Shown here: piece by piece, positions 8,512 through 17,924 of the stretch | Layout: each line of letters starts with the position of its first letter | Position numbering within the stretch: the stretch's first letter is position 1 | DNA from: Bacillota bacterium | GTDB taxonomy: Bacteria > Bacillota > Clostridia > Acetivibrionales > DSM-1351 | NCBI GenBank assembly: GCA_023409265.1 | Contig: JAEYHZ010000036.1 | Coordinates: 1-64,000 of the forward strand | Direction of reading: 5' to 3' | Length of the DNA stretch: 64,000 nucleotides | Notes under the pieces: generated by a model | Told to the model about the DNA's origin: nothing | Database searches by the model: none | The model's input: the letters and a program-made list of their open reading frames with translations, nothing else | Translations under genes and position numbers: made by a program

Positions 8512-9744
8512 ATGAATATAAAAAATGTAATAGTAGTTGGTGGAGGGCCTGCAGGCATTATGGCTGCAGGCATTGCTGCGCATAGAGGAAATAATGTGAT
8601 ACTGGTGGAAAAAAATGACCGCTTGGGTAAAAAGCTTTTGATCTCAGGAAAAGGCCGCTGCAATATCACAAATGATACAGATGTAGAGGGACTGATAGAA
8701 AACACACCCGGCAATGGAAACTTTCTATACTCAGCTTTTTACACTTTCTCAAACCAGGATTTGATTAACTTTTTTAATGAGCTGGGTCTTGAAACAAAAG
8801 TTGAAAGAGGCGGAAGGGTTTTTCCAACCTCTGATTCAGCAAAAGATGTTGTAACGGTACTTATGAAATTCTTGAAGGATAACAAGGTTAATATTATCAC
8901 TAACGCTGCAGTTAAAAAGCTCACTACTGATAAGGACAGTGTTACCGGAGTTGAATTACAGGATGGAACACATATGGCAGCCGATTCGGTAATTCTTGCA
9001 GTGGGAGGGATGTCCTATCCGGGGACAGGTTCAACAGGGGACGGCTATGAAATGGCCAGAAAGCTTGGGCATACTGTTACACCACTTAAGCCCTCCCTTG
9101 TGCCTTTAGTAACAGAAGAAGAGTGGGTAAGGGAACTGCAGGGGTTATCACTTAAAAATATAGCAGTAACCTTCAAAAACAATAAAGGTAAAGAAATATA
9201 CAACGACTTTGGTGAAATGATTTTTACCCACTTTGGGGTTTCAGGTCCGGTTATTTTAAGTGCAAGCAGGCACCTGCTTTCATTTGATTTCAAGGATATA
9301 AAGCTGGCCATAGATTTAAAACCTGCACTTTCTGAAGAAAAACTGGATGAGCGTGTGCAACGGGATTTTGAGAAATATTCCAGGAAACAATTTAAGAATT
9401 CCCTTGATGAGCTGCTTCCTCAAAAGCTGATTCCGGTAATAATAAAACTTTCATTAATAGATCAGTTTAAGCCTGTTCATCAGATAACAAAGGAAGAAAG
9501 AAAAAGGCTGGTTTCACTTTTGAAGAACCTTGAAGTTACGATAATAGCGGCAAGACCTATTAAAGAAGCAATTGTTACTGCCGGTGGCATTAAAATCAAT
9601 GAAATTAACCCTTCTACAATGGAATCAAAGAAGATAAGCGGTCTTTATTTTGCAGGAGAACTTATTGATGTGGATGCTTATACAGGCGGTTTTAACCTGA
9701 CAATAGCCTTTTCAACAGGTTATCTTGCAGGAATGAACTGTTAA
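8512..9744 (+). CDS. HI0933/BaiN-type FAD-dependent oxidoreductase
   Basis: A 410-residue flavoprotein of the HI0933-like family (often annotated NAD(P)/FAD-dependent oxidoreductase or BaiN-like). The dinucleotide fold GGGPAGIMAAGIAA starts at about residue 10, followed by VEKNDRLGKKLLISGKGRCN, and the family's C-terminal GLYFAGELIDVDAYTGGFN motif is intact. The length is normal. It would use FAD with NAD(P)H, but the substrate is unknown and a bile-acid role cannot be inferred here. It stands alone, 96 bases after the RpiR gene, with a weak ribosome binding site. Confidence 0.88.
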   Translation: MNIKNVIVVGGGPAGIMAAGIAAHRGNNVILVEKNDRLGKKLLISGKGRCNITNDTDVEGLIENTPGNGNFLYSAFYTFSNQDLINFFNELGLETKVERGGRVFPTSDSAKDVVTVLMKFLKDNKVNIITNAAVKKLTTDKDSVTGVELQDGTHMAADSVILAVGGMSYPGTGSTGDGYEMARKLGHTVTPLKPSLVPLVTEEEWVRELQGLSLKNIAVTFKNNKGKEIYNDFGEMIFTHFGVSGPVILSASRHLLSFDFKDIKLAIDLKPALSEEKLDERVQRDFEKYSRKQFKNSLDELLPQKLIPVIIKLSLIDQFKPVHQITKEERKRLVSLLKNLEVTIIAARPIKEAIVTAGGIKINEINPSTMESKKISGLYFAGELIDVDAYTGGFNLTIAFSTGYLAGMNC

Positions 9745-9867
9745 ATAGTGTAGAAATATAAATACCCTCATCAACTTTAGGAAATGATGACTATTTCAAC
9801 CCAAAATTGAGCATATTATCAATAGCTTAAATTTTCAGTCAGTTATATGCCTGGGGGAATAATTGAA

Positions 9868-10353
9868 ATGGGTATAAAAGTTTTTAAATTTAAAAAAGAA
9901 TCTGAAAATAAAGAGAAAAATACTGCTTTTGAAAATATTCTTTTCAGCATATGCATTTTGTGTTTTGTTATATTGCTTTTAGTGCAGCTGGTATTGGCAG
10001 TACCTTCACTGAGAAACATGCTTAACCTGAACGATAAAAGTCTGGGAATGCCTTTGAACGGCGACGAATATCTGTATACTCAGGGGCAGATGACATTAAA
10101 AATGATTGCCGAGGAACCTGACCCCACATTACGGATTCTTGTTAACGGAGACAGTGTGGCTCAGTTTGACAGCACTGAAATGATAATAAACGTCAAGGAT
10201 GGGGATGTTGTTGAGATCGATGGCAGCCAAAGCCTTGTTGGATACATTGTAAAGGTAGAATCAGTAACTGCAAACATAAACAGTAAATGCAAAAATGCTG
10301 TGGTAAACGTAGAAAATAATATTAAAAGGCTTGTGAAGGTTCAGATAAACTGA
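9868..10353 (+). CDS. Membrane-anchored protein of unknown function
   Basis: A 161-residue protein with a lysine-rich cytoplasmic start, one transmembrane helix (about residues 25-46) and an exported domain of about 110 residues rich in beta-type segments. The start at 9868 is chosen because GGGGGAAT (9853-9860) precedes it; an in-frame ATG at 9847 lies upstream of that site. A terminator follows. I recognise no family. It sits before hutP but is separated by the terminator. Confidence 0.7.
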   Translation: MGIKVFKFKKESENKEKNTAFENILFSICILCFVILLLVQLVLAVPSLRNMLNLNDKSLGMPLNGDEYLYTQGQMTLKMIAEEPDPTLRILVNGDSVAQFDSTEMIINVKDGDVVEIDGSQSLVGYIVKVESVTANINSKCKNAVVNVENNIKRLVKVQIN

Positions 10354-10386
10354 CACAAGGATAAACTAAAGATTGTTTTATAAATT

Positions 10387-10420
10387 AAAAACCTATATAA
10401 TATTTTGTATAGGTTTTTTT
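10387..10420 (+). terminator. Intrinsic terminator
   Basis: AAAACCTATA (10387-10396) pairs with TATAGGTTTT (10408-10417) and runs into a T-tract. It ends the membrane-protein transcript and separates it from hutP. Confidence 0.8.
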
Positions 10421-10511
10421 GCGAATGCACAAAGTATCATTCACACCTTGCCTGGCTCACGGTAAGTGCGTGAAATAAATATTTAAATAGTATTGTGAGC
10501 ATGAAAGGCTA

Positions 10512-10937
10512 ATGGTACTTAAGATGACCGAATACGGCAGTAAGGATATAGCAAGTGCTGCAATCAGAATTGCGCTAACAAATGACAGAGCCTCTGAAAA
10601 GAAACTTCAGACAGAATTCAATCAGATAGGTATACAATCTGCGGCTGTAGACTATGGCGGAGAATTTATTACCTCAGTAATGAAGATCGTTGAAAGAGCT
10701 GTAGTTTCATCAAAAAGAGAGGGTGTCATATCCGAAAGCCATGCAGAACAGGGAGCGGTTGCAGGTGCCACAAGAGAAGCAATTTCTCAAATAATGCCTA
10801 AAGCGATAGGGTTGAATGTAGGCGGTAAAATCGGTATCGCCAGATACAGGGATCACATAAGTGTCGCAGTCTTTTTTGGCATAGGATTGCTTAACTTAAA
10901 TGAAGTTGCCATTGGCTTGGGTCACAGGGTTGTGTGA
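10512..10937 (+). CDS. hutP: HutP family RNA-binding regulator
   Basis: A 141-residue HutP homologue. In Bacillus HutP binds histidine and a metal ion and acts as an antiterminator of the histidine-utilisation operon. The family signature is clear at the C-terminus: GGKIGIARYRDHISVAVFFGIGLLNLNEVAIGLGHR, read here in short pieces such as GGKIGIAR and NEVAIGLGHR. No hut genes are present in the window, so its target RNA is unknown. Start choice is open: ATG 10512 has GAAAGG very close, while ATG 10524 is 15 bases from it. Confidence 0.85.
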   Translation: MVLKMTEYGSKDIASAAIRIALTNDRASEKKLQTEFNQIGIQSAAVDYGGEFITSVMKIVERAVVSSKREGVISESHAEQGAVAGATREAISQIMPKAIGLNVGGKIGIARYRDHISVAVFFGIGLLNLNEVAIGLGHRVV

Positions 10938-11028
10938 AACTTTATAAAATTGGTACTGCCTGGATTACATTTGATTTTAGACATTTTAATTGTTTAAAGA
11001 TAAATAAAATATACTGGAGGATGTTTTA

Positions 11029-11391
11029 ATGTTGGTCAGGGCCATACGGGGAGCTATTACTGTTCCGGAAAATACGAGGGATGCAATACTTGAAGGAACA
11101 AGAGAACTTCTTGTGGAAATTATAAAAAGGAATAGTGTAGAGATAGAAGATTTGATCAGTATCATATTTACTGCGACTGGTGATCTAAATGCAGCTTTTC
11201 CAGCAGTTGCAGCAAGAGAATTGGGCTTAACGGATGTGTCTCTAATGTGCACCAATGAAATTGATGTTCCGGGAAGTTTAAGACAGTGCATAAGGGTTTT
11301 AGTACATTTTAATACAGTAAAAGCAAATAGTGAGATAAATCACGTTTATTTAAAGGGGGCAACCGTTTTACGGCCCGATTTATCTATGTAA
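11029..11391 (+). CDS. aroH: Chorismate mutase, AroH type
   Basis: A 120-residue monofunctional chorismate mutase of the trimeric Bacillus AroH class, converting chorismate to prephenate for Phe and Tyr synthesis. VRAIRGAITV at the N-terminus and the LRQCIRVLVH segment contain the arginines expected in the active site. The length is typical. CTGGAGG precedes the ATG. It is followed, after about 95 bases, by cmk and ispH-rpsA, a neighbourhood common in clostridia. Confidence 0.92.
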   Translation: MLVRAIRGAITVPENTRDAILEGTRELLVEIIKRNSVEIEDLISIIFTATGDLNAAFPAVAARELGLTDVSLMCTNEIDVPGSLRQCIRVLVHFNTVKANSEINHVYLKGATVLRPDLSM

Positions 11392-11486
11392 TACCAGATT
11401 GTGAGAATATTAAACTGGATTTTGAAAATAGATCTTAACGTAAAATACCAGCAGTATACATAAAAAAGTTGTCAGAGGAGAAAGTG

Positions 11487-12182
11487 ATGCCAAGAAGTAT
11501 AGCAATCGACGGGCCTGCAGGTGCAGGTAAAAGCACTATAGCAAAAAAAGTATCAACAAAATTAGGATTTATATATCTGGATACAGGAGCTATGTACAGG
11601 ACTGTTGCCTTAAAGGCACTTAAAAGTGGGGTAGATACCAAAAATCAGAAAGAGCTTGCCTTAATGATGGACCATCTCAATATAACTATCTCTCATGACA
11701 ATAATCTACAGAAAATATATCTGGATGGTGTTGATGTATCAGAAACCATCAGAACTGCCGAGGTTTCTGTGGGTGCCTCCAACGTTGCGGTCTTTCCTGA
11801 AGTAAGGCTAAAAATGGTGGATTTGCAAAGAAGGATTGCAGCGGATAAAGACGTAGTAATGGATGGAAGGGATATTGGTTCATATGTGCTACCTATGGCC
11901 GATCTTAAGATATTTCTAACAGCTTCGGTGGATGAAAGAGCCAGAAGAAGATATGAAGAACTTTTGCAAAAAGGGCAGACTGTTAGTTTAGAAGAAGTTA
12001 AAGCTGATATGTTATTAAGAGATAATAATGACAGTTCAAGGGCTTTCGCGCCATTGAAAAAAGTACCGGATGCAATTGAAATCGATTCTACATATCTCAG
12101 CATAGATGAGGTTGTAGAAAAAATTCTCTATTTTTATGCTAATTATGCCAACACAAAAAATGAAGATATTTCAGAATTTTGA
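11487..12182 (+). CDS. cmk: Cytidylate kinase
   Basis: A 231-residue (d)CMP kinase. The P-loop GPAGAGKST lies near residue 10, followed by LDTGAMYRTVAL, VMDGRDIGSYVLP and the LLRDNNDSSRAFAPL segment of the CMP-binding region. The ATG at 11487 follows AGAGGAGAAA; TTG 11469 is in frame but upstream of that site. The stop lies 9 bases before ispH-rpsA, so the two are in one operon, as in many Firmicutes. Confidence 0.95.
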   Translation: MPRSIAIDGPAGAGKSTIAKKVSTKLGFIYLDTGAMYRTVALKALKSGVDTKNQKELALMMDHLNITISHDNNLQKIYLDGVDVSETIRTAEVSVGASNVAVFPEVRLKMVDLQRRIAADKDVVMDGRDIGSYVLPMADLKIFLTASVDERARRRYEELLQKGQTVSLEEVKADMLLRDNNDSSRAFAPLKKVPDAIEIDSTYLSIDEVVEKILYFYANYANTKNEDISEF

Positions 12183-12191
12183 GGTGGTTTT

Positions 12192-14219
12192 ATGGAATTA
12201 ATAATTGCAAATACTGCAGGTTTCTGCTTTGGTGTTAATAACGCAGTTAAGATTGTATTTGACCTTGCAACCAAATCAAATAAAAATATATATACACTGG
12301 GCCCCATCATACACAATGAACAAGTGGTTGACAAGCTGACCCAGCACGGTGTCACAGCTATTGAAAGGCCTGAACAGGCTAAATCGCCGGCCAAGGTGGT
12401 AATCAGAGCCCATGGTGTTGGACCGGACACCTTAAATAACTTGACGGACAGAGGTCTGGAAGTGGTAAATGCTTCCTGTCCCTACGTGGAAAAAATTCAG
12501 ACACTTGTCAGTGAGAAATATAAACAGGGGTATCAGATAATAATAATAGGAGATAAACATCATCCTGAAATTATCGGAATAAACGGATGGTGTGAAAATA
12601 CAGCTTTAATAATTGAAAGTGAAGATGAGGTTAAAAGTTTACCTGAAATCGAAAAAAATATTTGTGTTGTTGCTCAGACTACATTTATTCGTGAAAAATG
12701 GGAAAAAATTATAAAGAGTTTAAATAAAAGGTTTGAAAATGTTATAAAATTTGATACAATATGTAATGCGACAGACAAAAGACAGATTGAAGCCGAGAAG
12801 ATTTCTAAGGAAGTTGATATGGTTCTGGTCATAGGAGGACAAAATAGTTCTAATACCAATAAACTATATGAAATCTGTAAGGCAAATTGTGAAAGTACTT
12901 ATAAAATACAAACAGCCAGTGACATTCCACCGGTTGATATAAAAAAAATTAAAAAAATTGGTATTACTGCAGGGGCGTCAACACCTGACTGGGTAATCAA
13001 GGAGGTTATTCATAAAATGAGTGAATTAGATAAACAGGATTTTGAAATGAGCTTTGCCGATGCGTTTGAGAGCTCTCTTGTAACATTGACAACAGGTCAG
13101 ATTACTAAAGGAAGAATTATCGGATATAATCAGAGTGAAGTATTTGTAGACTTGGGCTTCAAATCTGATGGAATAATTCCAATGCAGGAATTTTCAGATG
13201 ATCCGGACTTTAATCCTGAAAAATCACTTAAGGTAGGAGAAGAGATTGACGTTTTTGTTGTAAGAGTTAATGACGGAGAAGGCAATGTTGTTTTAAGCAA
13301 GAAGAAAGTAGATGCTGTTAAGGGCTGGGATGTAATCGAAAGTGCGTTTGAAACCAAGAAGCCTGTTACAGTTAAAATAACCGAAAAGGTTAACGGTGGT
13401 GTAATCGGTAATGCAAGCGGAGTAAAAGTATTTATTCCTGCATCACAAATCAGTGACAGATTTATTAAGGACCTTTCGGAATTTGTTAAACAGATTTTAC
13501 AGGTTCAAATTATTGAAGTTAACAAGCAGAAGAGAAAAGTTGTTGGTTCTGCAAGAGTTTTAATTGAAAAGAATAAGGAAACTGCATCAAGTGAAATCTG
13601 GAACAATATAGAAATAGGTAAGACATACAAGGGTGTTGTTAAGAGCCTTATGGATTTCGGAGCTTTTGTTGATATTGGCGGAGTGGATGGACTAGTTCAT
13701 TTGTCGGAACTTTCCTGGAACAAGATCAAGCATCCATCTGAAGTTGTTAAGGTTGGAGATGAAATAATCGTATCAGTTCTGGAATTTGACAGAGAAAAGA
13801 AGAGAATTTCTCTCGGTTACAAGAAACAGGACGACAATCCATGGAATAAAGCTGCTGAAAAATATCAGGTGGGCAACGTTATTACCGGTAAAGTAGTCAG
13901 ATTGGTTCCATTTGGAGCTTTTGTTGAAATAGAGCAGGGTCTTGACGGCCTGGTTCATATTTCACAGATTTCTTCAGTTCGTTTAGGCAAGCCGGGTGAT
14001 GTTCTAAAGGTTGGACAGATGGTAGAAGCCAAAATAACTGAGCTTGATATTGAAGCCAAGAAAATAAGCCTTAGCATCAAAGAAGTTAATCCTATTGATC
14101 CTGTCGGTGCAAAGAAGGAAGAAGCTGTTGTTGAAGACGGCGAAGAAATTCCAACTGAGCATAAGGAAGAAATGACCAATACAATTGGTGAAAGCTTAAC
14201 AGATTTGGATAACCAATAA
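12192..14219 (+). CDS. ispH: Fused HMBPP reductase (IspH) and ribosomal protein S1
   Basis: A 675-residue bifunctional protein. Residues 1-283 are IspH, the iron-sulfur enzyme making IPP and DMAPP in the last step of the MEP pathway; its three cluster cysteines C12, C96 and C191 and the active-site pair H124/E126 are present. Residues about 299-630 hold four S1 RNA-binding repeats (near 299, 385, 474 and 559), then an acidic tail. This fusion is known in Clostridia. No internal stop or frame shift separates the halves. AGGTGG precedes the ATG, and a strong terminator follows. Confidence 0.95.
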   Translation: MELIIANTAGFCFGVNNAVKIVFDLATKSNKNIYTLGPIIHNEQVVDKLTQHGVTAIERPEQAKSPAKVVIRAHGVGPDTLNNLTDRGLEVVNASCPYVEKIQTLVSEKYKQGYQIIIIGDKHHPEIIGINGWCENTALIIESEDEVKSLPEIEKNICVVAQTTFIREKWEKIIKSLNKRFENVIKFDTICNATDKRQIEAEKISKEVDMVLVIGGQNSSNTNKLYEICKANCESTYKIQTASDIPPVDIKKIKKIGITAGASTPDWVIKEVIHKMSELDKQDFEMSFADAFESSLVTLTTGQITKGRIIGYNQSEVFVDLGFKSDGIIPMQEFSDDPDFNPEKSLKVGEEIDVFVVRVNDGEGNVVLSKKKVDAVKGWDVIESAFETKKPVTVKITEKVNGGVIGNASGVKVFIPASQISDRFIKDLSEFVKQILQVQIIEVNKQKRKVVGSARVLIEKNKETASSEIWNNIEIGKTYKGVVKSLMDFGAFVDIGGVDGLVHLSELSWNKIKHPSEVVKVGDEIIVSVLEFDREKKRISLGYKKQDDNPWNKAAEKYQVGNVITGKVVRLVPFGAFVEIEQGLDGLVHISQISSVRLGKPGDVLKVGQMVEAKITELDIEAKKISLSIKEVNPIDPVGAKKEEAVVEDGEEIPTEHKEEMTNTIGESLTDLDNQ

Positions 14220-14283
14220 TTATTAAGCTTGTTCAGTAGAACTAGGCGATAGCCGAAAAATTTTCTATTTGACTAATGAGTAT

Positions 14284-14311
14284 AAAGGATGTACCTCGGT
14301 ACATCCTTTTA
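14284..14311 (+). terminator. Intrinsic terminator after ispH-rpsA
   Basis: AAAGGATGTACC (14284-14295) and GGTACATCCTTT (14298-14309) form a 12-bp stem followed by T-rich DNA. The rest of the 323-base gap up to cheR holds no gene; it contains the motif GATGCAGAAATGGAG (14474-14488), seen again before the histidine kinase gene. Confidence 0.85.
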
Positions 14312-14542
14312 TTTAAATATTTAAAAAAATGCAATAGAGCTTATTAATAAAAGGTATTCAGGTTAAATGCATTCATCAAGCGCAAATTTGGCTTCAGAAT
14401 AGCAAATTACATTTTATCCCATATGAACTTTCCGTGAAAGTTTATCTCTGCAAAAAATTGATTAATTTATCCTGATGCAGAAATGGAGATTAACATTAAC
14501 TGAACCCTATACGGAATATACTATTTACAAGGAGGATAAGTT

Positions 14543-15334
14543 ATGGATTATGAGGGTTTTAAAGAAGAGATTTTTAAAATGACCAAAATAAATCTGACTC
14601 TCTATAAAGAAAAACAAATGAAGAGAAGAATTGATGCATTGATAAAGAAAAATAACTTTAATACATATAAAGATTATGTGCAGGCATTAAAAGAAAATAA
14701 GGATTTATTTAAGGAATTTATAAACTATCTGACAATAAACGTGTCTGAATTTTACCGTAATCCCGATCAGTGGGCTGTTCTTGAAAAAGAAATATTTCCA
14801 CTTCTTTTAAGTAAAAACAAGAAAATCAATATTTGGAGCTCTGCCTGCTCTACAGGAGATGAACCATATACACTTGTCATGGTATTGAACAAATTTTTGC
14901 CTCTCAGCTCGATAAAAATTCTGGCGACGGATATAGATATGGGAGCTCTTGAAAAGGCTCAGAATGGCGTTTATACCTCAAAAAGCCTGGAAAATCTTCC
15001 GAAGGAGATGAGGGAGAAATATTTTACTGTAATCGGAGAAAGTTATAAAATAAAAGACGAGGTAAAGAACTGTGTTGAATTTAAACAGTTTAATTTATTA
15101 AGAGACCCTTATCCATCAGGAATGGATTTTATAGTTTGCCGTAACGTTCTAATTTACTTTACTGAAGAAGCAAAAAATGATATATACAAGAAGTTTAACA
15201 TGTCATTAAATCCTCAGGGTATTTTGTTTGTGGGAAGTACTGAACAGATGATTATGGCTAACAAGTATAATTTTAAGTCATTAAAGACGTTTTTCTATAT
15301 CAAGGAAGCAGATAATTTCAGTTTTAACCTTTAA
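14543..15334 (+). CDS. cheR: CheR-type protein-glutamate methyltransferase
   Basis: A 263-residue CheR methyltransferase, which methylates glutamates on chemoreceptors using S-adenosylmethionine. The N-terminal all-alpha domain (about 1-70) precedes the catalytic domain; TINVSEFYRNPDQW and the SAM loop WSSACSTGDEPYTL are characteristic, as is FIVCRNVLIYF. AAGGAGG precedes the ATG. No other chemotaxis genes are near, so it is an isolated cheR and the receptor partner is unknown. Confidence 0.92.
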   Translation: MDYEGFKEEIFKMTKINLTLYKEKQMKRRIDALIKKNNFNTYKDYVQALKENKDLFKEFINYLTINVSEFYRNPDQWAVLEKEIFPLLLSKNKKINIWSSACSTGDEPYTLVMVLNKFLPLSSIKILATDIDMGALEKAQNGVYTSKSLENLPKEMREKYFTVIGESYKIKDEVKNCVEFKQFNLLRDPYPSGMDFIVCRNVLIYFTEEAKNDIYKKFNMSLNPQGILFVGSTEQMIMANKYNFKSLKTFFYIKEADNFSFNL

Positions 15335-15408
15335 AAAGAAAATTATTTAGAAAAGAGCTATATAAGTTGTTTTAATCAAATTGCTTTTGTTTTTTTAAAT
15401 AGAAAAAT

Positions 15409-15443
15409 AAAAGAGTTTGAAAATCTAATTTTCAAACTCTTTT
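15409..15443 (-). terminator. Terminator of the tRNA-Leu gene
   Basis: A 14-15 bp perfect inverted repeat (15409-15423 with 15429-15443) abuts the CCA end of the tRNA; in the minus direction it runs into a T-rich stretch. It may also stop the cheR transcript. Confidence 0.75.
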
Positions 15444-15529
15444 GGTGCGGATAACAGGAGTTGAACCTGCATGAAATTTCTCTCACATGAACCTGAATCA
15501 TGCGCGTCTGCCAATTCCGCCATATCCGC
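15443..15529 (-). tRNA. tRNA-Leu (anticodon CAG), CCA encoded
   Basis: On the minus strand the acceptor arms GCGGATA and TATCCGC pair over 7 bp, followed by discriminator A and an encoded CCA. The anticodon stem CATGA/TCATG encloses loop TTCAGGT, giving CAG. A long variable arm of about 15 bases, as expected for leucine, and the T-arm with TTCAACT are present. Confidence 0.95.
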
Positions 15530-15610
15530 GTGAACTTGAACCGCATATGTATTTTACTATAAATGTTTCAGTAAATCAATAGTAAAATTAATAATTTAAG
15601 GAGGAAATTT

Positions 15611-17008
15611 ATGAATAATAAGCTTGAACATTTTAAAAAGGATATAAAAGATAAAAAAGTGGCAGTATTAGGTATTGGTATCAGCAATATTCCCTTAATT
15701 AAATATCTAATAAATATAGGTGTGGATGTTACCGCTTTTGATAAAAATACTTCTGAAAACCTTGGAGATGCTTTTAAGGAGCTTGATGGACTCCCGGTCA
15801 AATACAGCCTGGGTAATGATTACCTGACAAGGTTGAAAGGTTTTGAGCTCATTTTCAGGACTCCGGGTATGAGACCTGATGTGCCTGAATTGGCTGAAGC
15901 TATTGCAAACGGAGCGGAGCTTACCTCCGAAATGGAGGTATTCCTGGATTTGTGCCCTGCACAGGTTTTTGCTGTAACAGGCAGTGACGGGAAAACCACA
16001 ACTACAACCCTGATATATAGAATACTTACCGAAGAAGGTTATAACTGCTGGTTGGGAGGCAATATAGGAACTCCTCTCCTGAGCAGGATAGATGAGGTTA
16101 AGGATACAGATAAGGTTATTCTGGAACTGAGTAGTTTTCAACTGATGACTATTAAAAAAAGTCCTGCAATTGCAGTGATAACCAATATTTCTCCAAATCA
16201 TCTGGATGTTCATAAGTCATTACAGGAGTACATTGATGCAAAGAAAAATATATTTCTGTATCAGAATTCCGGTGATAAATTAATATTAAACTACGACAAT
16301 GATATTACAAAAGTATTTTCTGACGAAGCTAAAGGGGAGTATCAATATTTCTCAAGAGCTGCCGGTATAGAAAAGGGTGTAATTTTAAAGGATAACAATA
16401 TTGTTGTCAGAAAACAGGATGTGGAAATTAAAATAGTAAATGCAAACGACATAATAATACCCGGTGTCCACAATATTGAAAATTATATGGCAGCAACTGC
16501 CGCTACTATAGATTACGTCAAACCTGAAACCATTGCAAAGGTTGCGACATCCTTTAAAGGTGTCGAACATAGAATCGAACTTGTCAGAGAATTGAACGGT
16601 ATTAAATTTTATAACAGTTCAATCGACAGCAGTCCCTCAAGAACAATTGCAGCCTTGAGTACCTTCAAAAACAGGGTGATCCTTATAGCCGGAGGTAAGG
16701 ATAAGGGAATCCCCTATGACCCAATCGGACAGGTAATTGCTGAGAAGGTCAAAATCCTGCTGCTTATAGGTGCTACAGCTCCTAGAATAGAGGAGGCTTA
16801 TAACAACTACGTTCATCAAACCGATATCGAAAGCGAAGTTAAAATAATTCACTGTGACACCTACGGGGAAATCGTTGCAAAGGCATACAGCGAGGCAGTT
16901 CCAGGAGATTGTGTCATTCTTTCACCGGCAAGTACCAGCTTTGACATGTTCAAGAACTTTGAGCAGCGTGGAAACCTGTTTAAGGAACTTGTTATGAAAC
17001 TAGAGTGA
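15611..17008 (+). CDS. murD: UDP-N-acetylmuramoyl-L-alanine--D-glutamate ligase
   Basis: A 465-residue Mur ligase adding D-glutamate to UDP-MurNAc-L-Ala in peptidoglycan synthesis. The N-terminal UMP-binding domain is followed by the ATP loop VTGSDGKTTTT and NISPNHLDVH; the C-terminal domain has LIAGGKDKGIPYDP and ILSPASTSFDMF. AAGGAGG precedes the ATG. It lies alone, outside any division-and-cell-wall cluster. A variant terminator follows at 17074-17131. Confidence 0.93.
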   Translation: MNNKLEHFKKDIKDKKVAVLGIGISNIPLIKYLINIGVDVTAFDKNTSENLGDAFKELDGLPVKYSLGNDYLTRLKGFELIFRTPGMRPDVPELAEAIANGAELTSEMEVFLDLCPAQVFAVTGSDGKTTTTTLIYRILTEEGYNCWLGGNIGTPLLSRIDEVKDTDKVILELSSFQLMTIKKSPAIAVITNISPNHLDVHKSLQEYIDAKKNIFLYQNSGDKLILNYDNDITKVFSDEAKGEYQYFSRAAGIEKGVILKDNNIVVRKQDVEIKIVNANDIIIPGVHNIENYMAATAATIDYVKPETIAKVATSFKGVEHRIELVRELNGIKFYNSSIDSSPSRTIAALSTFKNRVILIAGGKDKGIPYDPIGQVIAEKVKILLLIGATAPRIEEAYNNYVHQTDIESEVKIIHCDTYGEIVAKAYSEAVPGDCVILSPASTSFDMFKNFEQRGNLFKELVMKLE

Positions 17009-17073
17009 AAGTGACTATCGGTACCTTCATGGAAAACGGATTTAAATATTAAAGACAATGCAGCTCGAGGTAT

Positions 17074-17131
17074 AAAGACGGCGGATATTTTGCTGAATTA
17101 CATTATTAAAAGGATATTCGCCATCTTTTTT
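17074..17131 (+). terminator. Probable terminator of murD
   Basis: AAAGACGGCGGATAT (17074-17088) pairs imperfectly with ATATTCGCCATCTTT (17114-17128), followed by a T-run. Confidence 0.6.
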
Positions 17132-17189
17132 CTCAGTTTTGGATCAAGGGCATATTCTTGAGACATTCTCTGAAAATCCCTGTAAAGAG

Positions 17190-17924
17190 TTATTGCTTTT
17201 CAGTCAGGTTTTTCCAGTATCTTTTGGGAATGAAATGTTTTTGTAGTTTTGGATTATATCTGCTTTTTATAGCTATGTGCTTATAGTAATTTTTCCAAAG
17301 GTCCTGAAATTTAACTTCCTCAGAATGAAGTTCGGGTATTGCTGATAAATCCATATATGAAATAACCATTCTTCTGGTATTGTATAGTGAAGCAAGATTA
17401 CGTTTTATATCGTGTATAACCCAGTTTTGATCTGCAAACCGCTCCTTAAAATGAGGAGATATAAAAGTAATAATATTATGATCTGGCTGTATTTTAGCGT
17501 AATAAATGTTACTCTCCAAAAGTTCAAAACGGATCAGCCCCAACATGCGGTGACATTCCATGCCAACTTTTCGTGCGGGAACCAGCACATTCAAAACCGT
17601 TTGATCACCCAGCATGCTGTCAATTTTTCCTCCAATTTTAAAGCCCAGTTTAATGTAGTTCAAAATGGACATTTCACGGCCTTCCAGCTCTGAAAAGAAA
17701 CATCTTTGAATGTTTTCAAGGCTTTCATAGGATATTTTATTGAGAATGGCCTGCTCTACAGCTTTTGCTTTCGTTTTGTCAGTGGTTATATGCCGGTATT
17801 CATCAATCAGGTTCTGATGATAGCATAAAGCCGATTCAATATTTGCAACCTCCTGCCTGTCATAGTAATAATGATGAACAGAAGTAAGAAAGCAGTCCCA
17901 CGTACCATCATATATGTATATCAC
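17190..17924 (-). CDS. TIGR03915-type DNA-metabolism protein
   Basis: A 244-residue protein matching the family that accompanies the radical SAM repair-like protein upstream (N-terminal YIYDGTWDCFLTSVHHYY is typical). It carries the DUF4130-like region with FISPHFKERFADQNWVIHDIKR. The gene begins inside the end of its neighbour (17 bases overlap), so the two are translationally coupled. The family is proposed to act in DNA repair or modification, on genomic association only; the reaction is unknown. Confidence 0.85.
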   Translation of the reverse strand: MIYIYDGTWDCFLTSVHHYYYDRQEVANIESALCYHQNLIDEYRHITTDKTKAKAVEQAILNKISYESLENIQRCFFSELEGREMSILNYIKLGFKIGGKIDSMLGDQTVLNVLVPARKVGMECHRMLGLIRFELLESNIYYAKIQPDHNIITFISPHFKERFADQNWVIHDIKRNLASLYNTRRMVISYMDLSAIPELHSEEVKFQDLWKNYYKHIAIKSRYNPKLQKHFIPKRYWKNLTEKQ

